Shown: in pieces, positions 30,101 through 36,832 of the stretch
How the letters are laid out: every line of letters starts with the position of its first letter
Position numbering within the stretch: position 1 is the first letter of the stretch
DNA from: Paraburkholderia sp. BCC1886
GTDB lineage: Bacteria; Pseudomonadota; Gammaproteobacteria; Burkholderiales; Burkholderiaceae
Direction of reading: 5' to 3'
Length of the DNA stretch: 64,000 bases
Assembly: GCF_900996245.1 (NCBI RefSeq)
Contig: NZ_CAAJGK010000041.1
Location: 434,001-498,000 of the forward strand
Position numbers and translations under genes: made by a program
The notes under the pieces: model-generated
Told to the model about the DNA's origin: nothing
The model's database searches: none
Seen by the model: only the letters and a program-made list of their open reading frames with translations

Positions 30101-32634
30101 CCGTGCTGCCGACCTTACCGAACGGCAAACTCGACCGCCGCGCGTTGCCCGAACCCGACGACCTCGCGGACAGCGTCGCGACGCCGCCCGAAGGGCCGCT
30201 CGAAACCGCGTTGCTGGCCGTCTGGCAGACCGTGCTGGGACGCGACGAAGTGGGCGTCACGGACAATTTCTTCGCGCTCGGCGGCGATTCGATCTCGAGT
30301 CTGCGAGTGATCGCGCAGGCGCGCGCGGTGGGGTGGATCGTGAGCGCGCGCCAGGTGTTCGAGCATCCGACCGTGCGCGCGCTCGCGCGGGTCGCGCGAG
30401 CGGTCGATAAAGACGACGCCAGGGCGGCCGAGATTTCCGGCCCGCTCGATGCGCCGCTTGCGCCGATGCAGCAGTGGTTTTTCGAGCGCTTTGCACACGC
30501 GCCGTCGCGCTGGAATCAGGCGGTGTTGTTGCGCAGCGCGGAAACGCTCGATGCCGACGCATTGCAAGCTGCGCTGGCCGTACTGCTCGACGCACACGAC
30601 GCACTGCGTGCGCGCTTCCGGCGCGATCCGCAAAACGGTGCGTGGACGCAGACCATCTTGCCCGCGTCGCCCGCGCTTGCCGCCGGTCTGCTGCACGTGG
30701 AAGACCTGCGCGGGTCGCGCGACCCCGCAGCCGCGATCGAAGCGCTTGCGGAGCGCATCCACGACAGCCTGAATCTCGCCGATGGACCGTTGCTGCGCGC
30801 CGCGTGTATGGCGACGCCGGATGGTTCGCGTCTGCTGCTGGTAATTCACCATCTCGTGGTGGACGGCGTGTCGTGGCGGATCCTGCTCGACGATCTGATG
30901 AACGCGTATGAAGCGGCGTGTCGGCCGGGCGCAAAAGCGGCGCTGGTGAAGCCTGCTACACAATGGGCCGACTGGACCCGTCAACTCGCGGACTACGCGA
31001 ATCTGCCCGAGCATCTGGGCGAGATGGCGTGGTGGCAAAAGCATCTCGGGCAGGCGCGGGCGCTACCCGTGGCCGCCAGTGCGCCCGCTGGGAGCGAGTC
31101 GCGGCATCGTGACTGGAGCCTCGACGCAGCGGCCACGCGCCGTCTCACCGACGCCGGTTGGCGGATCGACGAGGTGTTGCTGGCCGCGTTGACGCACGCC
31201 TGCGCGGAGCATTTGCCGGCAGTGCCAGTCATTGTCGAAATGGAAGGGCACGGTCGTGGCGAACAGGTCGCCGGTGTCGATCTGAGCCGCACGGTCGGCT
31301 GGTTCACCACGCAATACCCGCTGCGCTTTGCGGCACTCGCCGATCCCGAAGCAACGCGCCGCGCGATTGCGCGCACGCTGCGCTCGGTGCCCGCCGACGG
31401 CCTTCACTACAATCTGCTGCGCTACGCCGGTTCGGCTTCGACGCGCGAGGCGCTGGGTGCGCTGAGCGGCGCCACGATCGGCTTCAATTATCTGGGCCGC
31501 TTCGAAGAGCGCTTGAGCGAAGGCCGCTTCAGTTTCGCGCCCGAGCATAGCGGTCATGGCACGAGCGGCAGCGTGGCGAGCGGACCGCGGCATCTGCTGG
31601 ACCTGAACGGACTGATCGCAGACGGTTCCCTGAAAGTGGACTGGAGCGCGGCGGCGGAGGTCATCGACGCAGCGCTACTGGAACGGCTCGTCATGTCGTT
31701 CGACGCGTATTTGCGGGGGTTCGCGGAGCGTGCGGTCACGGAAAAGAGCGAGAACGAGCCGCCTCTACGCGCAACGATGCCGCTCTTCGCCGGCCTGACC
31801 GCGAACGTGTCCGCAGCCACCGACCAGCCGACCGCTCATCCCGCGTTCGACGTCTGGCGGCAGCGCTTCTACACCGAAGCCAGACTATGTTCCAGCGACG
31901 ACCCGACGTTGCAACCACTCAACGCGAGCGGCGCGCCGCTAACGCTGTTCTGCTTCTATCCGGGCTTCGGCATGATCGGCGAATACCGGTTTCTGGCGGC
32001 CGCGCTACAAGGCGTCGCATCGGTGATTGCGCTACGCTCGCCGGGCTTCGTGGATAATGCGGACGCCGCGAGCGCGGACCCGTCGTCGTTCGAAACACTC
32101 GCGGATGCATGCGCCGAACGGCTTCTGCATGTGCAACCCGCCGGGCCGTTCAGGCTGCTCGGCTGGTCGCTGGGCGGCAGGCTGGCGGTCGCCGTGGCGG
32201 CGGTGCTGCGCGCTCGCGGTCACGCGGTCGATTTTCTCGGGCTGCTCGATACGGCCACCCGCACCGGCGAGTTGCCCGAAGCGGCCGACGTGGACGAAGG
32301 ACTGTCCGCCTGGCTCGACGCGCAAGCCGACGGCGAACGTCTGCGTGCGCTATTCGATCGCACGGCGGAACTGGATGGGCTGCATTACCGTCTGCGAGTC
32401 GCCCACGAGTTGCCGCATGTCGATGTGCCGCTGACGTTCTGGCGCGCGGCGCGCGACACGTCGGCCGCACGCGAACGCGACTGGCGACCGGTCACGAGCG
32501 GCAGCTTCGAGGAGATCGGGATCGACGCCACGCATAGCGGCATCGTGCTGCATCCGGCGTTGCACGAGAGCGTGACGCGCCGCTTGCGCGCGCTGGTTGA
32601 GCAAAACGGACAGCACGCAGCACGTAGCGAATGA
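27127..32634 (+). CDS. Terminal one-module NRPS with thioesterase (C-A-T-E-TE)
   Basis: An 1835-residue synthetase. The C domain active site reads HHIVADAWS, with Ala in place of the usual last Gly. The A domain near 500-970 gives the code DVHRTGLVAK, identical to module 1 of the preceding gene. The T domain has GGDS with Ser1055. The E domain has HHLVVDGVSW near 1241. A type I thioesterase ends the protein, with GWSLGG and nucleophile Ser1681. It should add the last residue, epimerise it and release or cyclise the chain. The start is a GTG at 27127, 26 bases after the previous stop, with GGAATCG upstream. An E domain directly before a TE means the final residue is probably D-configured when released. 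Confidence 0.92.
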   Translation: MTDTTHSKQQTRPRNDGLRLAQQYAALPEDRRALFRARAHAQGLDTAALPAVPLEPRPERFPLLPAQERLWFLWRLDPAHAGYHIAHTLRLTGALDVPRLRRAIDALLMRHEALRLRFDAGDGVPTQYAVREAAYGFVQRDLSAEADSSRLTAELQAFANAPFDLENGPIVRVGLFDTAADCRVLQIVVHHIVADAWSMDVLFRDLLALYRGEDLPALPVQFADLALWQREWVALDTFDRQIAHWRERLDGAPRAITLPRDVPPKATRSHDGGRVRLSLPATFAQPLREIARRERTTLFTLLLAAFDVLLYRYSGQRTVVVGVPSAGRERRESEALIGFFVNTLIVRADLDGAAPFDALLRALHERVLDAQANRDVPFAQLVKALDIERNPDSSPLFQVMFDLAVDTHDTRTGHAADGLLAESIVDVATTARFDLALNARDRGADQTVDFALTYACDRFVEATVQRMLADYIALLEQIAAQPERRVGDLTAYRNAPLEGEGGMQPGREPAAAFAAAHERIAARARLCPTRVALRCEGASLSYAELDNWSDAIAHALRGDGLAPGERVGLLLERSLALPAALLGVLKAGGAFVPLDPEYPEARLRAMIGDAGVTRVVVDDTTREQWRDMLTPLRAFSAHAARAVDHEAARVNDTHWPVQPDALAYVIYTSGSTGTPKGVAISHRSLALHLDDFLHDHRIVETDVVLQSSTVNFDVALHELLPALIAGGRVAMRGPRAWELDTLNRTLIDERVTFARIPTALWQQWRIALPPAAEIALRQITVGGEGLPGDALQRWYEGPLAHVAVDNLYGPTETTVAALHHPVTRDDVNHAIVAIGRCYPSRHAYVADLDGNRAPDGALGELCIGGATLARGYLGRAGLTAERFVPDPYGAPGSRVYRSGDLCRARPDGTIDFLGRLDQQVKLRGHRIELGEIEVALRRIEGVREAIVELRGDGAHKRLIAYFTGDAAPAAVRDALAGTLPASHVPSVCVALAVLPTLPNGKLDRRALPEPDDLADSVATPPEGPLETALLAVWQTVLGRDEVGVTDNFFALGGDSISSLRVIAQARAVGWIVSARQVFEHPTVRALARVARAVDKDDARAAEISGPLDAPLAPMQQWFFERFAHAPSRWNQAVLLRSAETLDADALQAALAVLLDAHDALRARFRRDPQNGAWTQTILPASPALAAGLLHVEDLRGSRDPAAAIEALAERIHDSLNLADGPLLRAACMATPDGSRLLLVIHHLVVDGVSWRILLDDLMNAYEAACRPGAKAALVKPATQWADWTRQLADYANLPEHLGEMAWWQKHLGQARALPVAASAPAGSESRHRDWSLDAAATRRLTDAGWRIDEVLLAALTHACAEHLPAVPVIVEMEGHGRGEQVAGVDLSRTVGWFTTQYPLRFAALADPEATRRAIARTLRSVPADGLHYNLLRYAGSASTREALGALSGATIGFNYLGRFEERLSEGRFSFAPEHSGHGTSGSVASGPRHLLDLNGLIADGSLKVDWSAAAEVIDAALLERLVMSFDAYLRGFAERAVTEKSENEPPLRATMPLFAGLTANVSAATDQPTAHPAFDVWRQRFYTEARLCSSDDPTLQPLNASGAPLTLFCFYPGFGMIGEYRFLAAALQGVASVIALRSPGFVDNADAASADPSSFETLADACAERLLHVQPAGPFRLLGWSLGGRLAVAVAAVLRARGHAVDFLGLLDTATRTGELPEAADVDEGLSAWLDAQADGERLRALFDRTAELDGLHYRLRVAHELPHVDVPLTFWRAARDTSAARERDWRPVTSGSFEEIGIDATHSGIVLHPALHESVTRRLRALVEQNGQHAARSE

Positions 32635-32665
32635 ACCTCACTATTTGATAAGGCCACGTTTCGTC

Positions 32666-33457
32666 ATGCAGGCATCCGGCGACCAGTCACTTTATTCGTT
32701 GAGCAACGTCGATTTTGCAATCGGCGACAAGCAGTTGCTGCAGGGCATCACACTCGAGATTCCCGCGGGCCAGGTGGTCGGCCTGATCGGCCATAACGGC
32801 TCGGGGAAGACGTCGCTGATGCGCCTGCTCGCGCGTCTGCATCAGCCGACGGGCGGCACGATCCATTTCGACGGCGAGCCGCTCGCGAGCTGGCCGCATC
32901 GCCGCTTCGCGCAGCAGGTCGCGCATCTGCCGCAATACACGCCGGCCACCGACGGTCTGCTGGTGCGCGAACTGGTCGCGCTGGGCCGCTATCCCTGGCA
33001 TGGCGCGCTCGGCCGCTTCACCGCAGACGACCACGAGCGCGTGAACGAAGCGATGGCCTGGACCGACGTCGCCCATTACGCGGATCGTCCGGTCGACAGC
33101 CTGTCGGGCGGCGAGCGTCAGCGCGTCTGGCTGGCGATGCTGATCGCGCAGAACAGCCGCTGCGTGCTGCTCGACGAACCGACCTCGGCACTCGACATCA
33201 GCCATCAACTGGAAGTGCTCGGGCTCGTGCGCAAGCTGTGCGACGAGCGCGGCATGACCGCGATCGTGGTGCTGCACGACGTCAACATGGCGACGCGTTT
33301 CTGTACGCAACTGGTGTCCTTGCGCGGCGGCAAGCTGCTCATGCAGACAGACCCGGCGGAAACCATGCGCTCCGACAACCTCGAAGCCATCTACGGCGTG
33401 CCGATGGGCGTGCTGACCGATACGGTGAGCGGCCATCTGATCGGATTCCCGCGATGA
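32666..33457 (+). CDS. Iron-siderophore ABC importer, ATP-binding protein (FepC/FhuC-type)
   Basis: A 263-residue ATPase. Walker A is GHNGSGKTS, the signature is LSGGERQRVW and Walker B is CVLLDEPTSALD, followed by the switch His in VLHDVNMATRF. Similarity is to FecE/FepC/FhuC, which power inner-membrane uptake of ferric siderophores. I chose the ATG at 32666 because the ATPase fold begins soon after it; the longer frame from 32597 overlaps the NRPS end. It is followed, with ATGA overlap, by the binding protein and then the permease. This gives a complete inner-membrane importer inside the biosynthetic operon. Confidence 0.93.
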   Translation: MQASGDQSLYSLSNVDFAIGDKQLLQGITLEIPAGQVVGLIGHNGSGKTSLMRLLARLHQPTGGTIHFDGEPLASWPHRRFAQQVAHLPQYTPATDGLLVRELVALGRYPWHGALGRFTADDHERVNEAMAWTDVAHYADRPVDSLSGGERQRVWLAMLIAQNSRCVLLDEPTSALDISHQLEVLGLVRKLCDERGMTAIVVLHDVNMATRFCTQLVSLRGGKLLMQTDPAETMRSDNLEAIYGVPMGVLTDTVSGHLIGFPR

Positions 33458-34482
33458 TCGAGCGGTTCGGTTTGCCGCGCCGCGAGGTGGATGTGGCGCG
33501 GCGGCGCTGGTTGGCGCGTGGTGGCGCGCTTGGGCTGGCTGCTGCACTGGGCGGCGGCGGTGGCTTGGGCGCATCTGGCGAGGCGAGCGCACAGCCGGTC
33601 CCGGCTTCGAAACCAGGCGCGCCGCATCGCGTGATTACGATGAACTGGGAACTCACCGAGACGCTTCTCGCGCTCGGTGTCGCACCGGTCGGTACGTCGT
33701 TGCCCGACTGGTATCGCAGCACGATCGTCGAACCGCCGCTGCCTGCTGGTGTCGCCGATATCGGTTTGCTGTATCAGCCGAATTTCGACGTGCTGCGCAT
33801 GCTGCATCCCGATCTGTTCATCATCACGCCGGGGCATGCGCCTGCCAGATCGTCGCTGGAACGACTCGCGCCGACCATTACGCTCGGTGCTTATATGCAG
33901 AGCCCAACGCCATATCAGGCGCTGTGCGCAGAGACCGTCGAACTCGCCGCTCGGTTGCAACGCCCGGCGCGGGCAAACGATCTGATCGACGCTACCGCGC
34001 GCACGACGGAATCGGTGCGCGCGCAACTTGCCGTGCGTGCAGATCTGACGGCGAAGCCGGTGATCGTCGGCGATCTGGTCGACGACCGGCATCTGCGGGT
34101 CTACGCACGCGGCAGTCTGTTCGACGAGATGCTGACGAAGCTCGGCGTGAGCAATGCGGCGAATCCGCGTGGCGGGTCAGGCGACCCGGGCAAAGGCAAC
34201 GGCATATGGGCGACTCAATCCGGTTTCGCGCTGGTGCCGTTGCAACGTCTTGCCGACGTTCAGCAGGCGAGCCTGTTGCATGTCGGCCCGATCGCGCCGG
34301 AGATACGCTCGGCGCTACGACGCAACGCGATCTGGCAGGCGTTGCCCGCGGTTCGCGAGCAACGTGTGACGAGCTTGCCGGTTATCGCACCGTACGGCGG
34401 CCTGGTGTCGATGCAACGCTTCGCGCGTGCGGTCGTCGCGGCGCTGGACAAGATTGTCAAAGGAGGCGGCGGTGTTGCGTAA
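33454..34482 (+). CDS. Periplasmic Fe-siderophore-binding protein (FhuD/FepB-type) with Tat-like signal
   Basis: A 342-residue binding protein of the TroA/FhuD fold. It begins with a twin-arginine-like leader: RRRWLARGG followed by a hydrophobic Ala/Leu/Gly core. The mature part has HRVITMNWELTETLLALGV and PNFDVLRMLHPDLFII, both typical of cluster 8 siderophore-binding proteins. It hands the ferric siderophore from the receptor to the permease. The start overlaps the ATPase stop as ATGATC/TGA (bases 33454-33457). No lipobox is visible, so it should be soluble. A Tat leader is seen in some FhuD-like proteins; I judge it from the RR motif alone. Confidence 0.9.
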   Translation: MIERFGLPRREVDVARRRWLARGGALGLAAALGGGGGLGASGEASAQPVPASKPGAPHRVITMNWELTETLLALGVAPVGTSLPDWYRSTIVEPPLPAGVADIGLLYQPNFDVLRMLHPDLFIITPGHAPARSSLERLAPTITLGAYMQSPTPYQALCAETVELAARLQRPARANDLIDATARTTESVRAQLAVRADLTAKPVIVGDLVDDRHLRVYARGSLFDEMLTKLGVSNAANPRGGSGDPGKGNGIWATQSGFALVPLQRLADVQQASLLHVGPIAPEIRSALRRNAIWQALPAVREQRVTSLPVIAPYGGLVSMQRFARAVVAALDKIVKGGGGVA

Positions 34483-36499
34483 TCCGACCGCGGATTCCCG
34501 CGCCGACACGCCGCGCGATTTCCGTTTTCTGCTGGTGGGCGCGCTCGCGATCGTCGCGCTCGGGTTATCGATCAGCGGTATTCATGGCGAACTGAACGGC
34601 GCGTCGTTCTGGTCCACGCTGTTCGCGCCGGACCGCAGCGATCTGCATCAGGTACTGGTGCGCGACAGCCTGCTGCCGCGCGTCGTCATGACGCTGTTGT
34701 GCGGCAGCGCGCTCGGTCTGGCCGGCACGCTCGCGCAACAGGTGCTGCGCAATCCGCTCGCGGAGCCGATGACGCTCGGCATTTTTCCCGGCGCGTATCT
34801 CGCGCTGATGGTGGCCGAACTGTGGGCGCCGTCGCTGCTCGCGGGTGGCCGCACGGCGGTGGCGCTGGCGGGCGGGGCGCTGGCGATGGGCTGCGTGTTC
34901 GGCCTCGCGTGGCGGCAACGCATGTCGTCGCTCGCGGTGATTCTGTCCGGGATGATCGTCAACATGTACTGCGGTGCGATTGCGCTCGCCATCACCATGT
35001 CGCATTTCGATCTGTTGCGCGGGCTGATGATCTGGGGCGGCGGGGCGCTCGACCAGACCGGCTGGCAGGAAAGCCGGCAAGTGCTGTGGGGCGTGCTGGC
35101 CTGTCTGGTGGCGACGGTGTTGCTGCGGCGTCCGCTCGGCGTGTTCGAAGCCGGCGATTCGACCGTGCAGGGTCTCGGCATCGCGCTGCAGCGCACACGT
35201 TTCGCCGCGCTGCTGATCGCCGTCGTGCTGACCGCCTGCGTGGTGTCGGCGGTCGGCGTGATCGGTTTCGTCGGGCTCGCCGCGCCGACGCTCGCGCGCC
35301 TCGCCGGCGCGCGGCGTCTCAGGCAACGGCTGGTCTGGGCGCCCGCGCTCGGCGCGGTCCTGCTATGGGCCACCGATGAAATCGTCCGCGTGATCGCGTC
35401 GGGCGAACTGTTTTCCGCGCATCTGATTCCGACCGGCACCGTCACCTCGCTGCTCGGCGTCCCGCTGCTGCTGGTGTTGCTGCCACGTCTTCGCACGCAG
35501 CCCGATCTGCACTCGGCGGCGGTGGCGCAGGCGGTGCCGGTGCGTCTGCGGCGGCGTTTGCCGTGGGCGCTGGTGGCGCTCGTGGTGGTGCTGGCTTTGT
35601 GCTTCGGCGTATCGCGCGGACTCGACGGCTGGGCGATCGTCGATCGCGCAAGCCTCGACGCGCTCATGTTCTGGCGCCTGCCGCATACCGTCGCGGCGCT
35701 GGCCGCCGGCGTGCTGCTGGCGATCGCCGGCACGCTTATCCAGCGCGTGACCGCCAATCCTATGGCGAGTCCCGATCTGATCGGCGTGAGTTCGGGCGGT
35801 GCGCTCGGCATCGTAGCGGTGCTGTTTCTCGGCTTGACGCCATCGCCGGCGGCGTTGTTCGTGGGCTGCCTCGGCGGGGCGATGGTTACGCTCGCGCTGT
35901 TGTTATGGCTCGGCGCGCGTGCGTCGTTCGCGCCTGAGCGCTTCCTGCTGATCGGCGTCGCGGTCAGCGCGCTGTTCCAGGCGATCGTCAGCGCGTTGCT
36001 GGCGAGCGGCGATTCGCGGGCCGGTCTGCTGATGAACTTCGTGGTCGGCTCGACTTATTACGTTCAGCCGCCTGCCGCTTACGCAGCGGGTGCGATCGCG
36101 CTAATCGCGCTGGTGCTCGGACCGCTAATGTCGCGCTGGCTCGAAACGCTCGGCCTCGGCCCGGCGATGGCGGGAAGCCTCGGCGTCCCGGTGGTGCGCG
36201 CGCGGGTCGGCATTCTGGTGCTGGCGTCGGTGCTGACCGCCGCGTCCACGCTGATTGTCGGACCGCTTTCGTTCGTCGGATTGATCGCCCCGCATGTCGC
36301 GCGTTATTCCGGCGCGCGCCGGCCGGGTACGCAGATGATCGTCGCGGCGATTTTCGGCGCCTTGCTGATGGGTTTCGCCGAATGGCTGGGCCGTCAGTTG
36401 ATGTTCCCCGAAGAGATGCCCGCGGGACTCGTCGCCACGCTCATAGGCGGCCCTTATCTGATCGTGCTCACGCTACGCAAAAGCGTCTCCTCGACGTAA
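34472..36499 (+). CDS. Fused FecCD/FhuB-type permease of the siderophore importer
   Basis: A 675-residue membrane protein made of two BtuC-like halves, like FhuB, so one chain can form the whole permease. Each half shows the family pattern: LAGTLAQQVLRNPLAEPMTL in the first and IAGTLIQRVTANPMASPDLI in the second, each followed by helices. The ATPase-contact loops are VGVIGFVGLAAPTLAR and GPLSFVGLIAPHVAR. I chose the GTG at 34472, five bases after a perfect AGGAGG; a TTG at 34475 is also possible. It overlaps the binding-protein gene by 11 bases. It is the last gene of operon A. Confidence 0.92.
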   Translation: MLRNPTADSRADTPRDFRFLLVGALAIVALGLSISGIHGELNGASFWSTLFAPDRSDLHQVLVRDSLLPRVVMTLLCGSALGLAGTLAQQVLRNPLAEPMTLGIFPGAYLALMVAELWAPSLLAGGRTAVALAGGALAMGCVFGLAWRQRMSSLAVILSGMIVNMYCGAIALAITMSHFDLLRGLMIWGGGALDQTGWQESRQVLWGVLACLVATVLLRRPLGVFEAGDSTVQGLGIALQRTRFAALLIAVVLTACVVSAVGVIGFVGLAAPTLARLAGARRLRQRLVWAPALGAVLLWATDEIVRVIASGELFSAHLIPTGTVTSLLGVPLLLVLLPRLRTQPDLHSAAVAQAVPVRLRRRLPWALVALVVVLALCFGVSRGLDGWAIVDRASLDALMFWRLPHTVAALAAGVLLAIAGTLIQRVTANPMASPDLIGVSSGGALGIVAVLFLGLTPSPAALFVGCLGGAMVTLALLLWLGARASFAPERFLLIGVAVSALFQAIVSALLASGDSRAGLLMNFVVGSTYYVQPPAAYAAGAIALIALVLGPLMSRWLETLGLGPAMAGSLGVPVVRARVGILVLASVLTAASTLIVGPLSFVGLIAPHVARYSGARRPGTQMIVAAIFGALLMGFAEWLGRQLMFPEEMPAGLVATLIGGPYLIVLTLRKSVSST

Positions 36500-36565
36500 A
36501 ACGCTGCGGCAAATCGCCTTTTTGTGGCAAATCGGCCATGCAACCGCCGATTTGCATCCGGTCCG

Positions 36566-36595
36566 TTGCAAATGCGAATCATTATCGGTTACTAT
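36566..36595 (+). promoter_or_regulatory. Sigma-70-like promoter with overlapping Fur box
   Basis: The -35 candidate TTGCAA (36566-36571) and -10 candidate TACTAT (36590-36595) are 18 bases apart. Between them, GCAAATGCGAATCATTATC at 36568-36586 matches the Fur consensus at 15 of 19 positions by eye. This is the best Fur match in the window. Fur binding here would block RNA polymerase directly when iron is plentiful. Confidence 0.75.
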
Positions 36596-36656
36596 CCGTT
36601 TCGAGATAAATGGCAGCCCGTTGAAGCGCGAAGTTTTTAATGGATTCGCCCGTGTA

Positions 36657-36682
36657 TTTGAAAGCGACTTAATGCTTTCAAA
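36657..36682. promoter_or_regulatory. Perfect 9-bp inverted repeat in the receptor leader
   Basis: TTTGAAAGC and GCTTTCAAA flank an 8-base spacer (GACTTAAT). The repeat lies about 60 bases downstream of the promoter and 150 before the chosen start. It could be an mRNA hairpin or a second operator. There is no T-run after it, so it is not a simple terminator. Confidence 0.5.
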
Positions 36683-36832
36683 TCACTGTCTCGATACGGC
36701 GGAATGTCATGCCGTATTAGTCCGATGACGACCTGGACGGTCACCCGATCAATAAAACAGGCACGCCCGTTTATATTCAGATCATTTGAAATAATCGGGT
36801 TTGTGGCTTTACGCGGAACTGCGTCGATCACG

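Larger units (their letters stand above)
36500..36832. promoter_or_regulatory. AT-richer leader of the TonB receptor gene
   Basis: There are 333 bases with no clear gene. They hold a promoter with an overlapping Fur box (36566-36595), then about 230 bases of unusually AT-rich leader with a perfect 9-bp inverted repeat at 36657-36682. A frame from 36522 to 36728 could encode 68 residues but has no recognisable features and runs across the promoter, so I do not call it a gene. Its stop overlaps an in-frame receptor ATG at 36725. Confidence 0.55.

Noticed and set aside
36522..36728. A 68-codon plus-strand open frame before the receptor gene
   Set aside because: It starts upstream of the likely promoter and Fur box, so most of it would not be transcribed from there. 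No features are recognisable. The ATGA overlap at its end is noted as a finding only.
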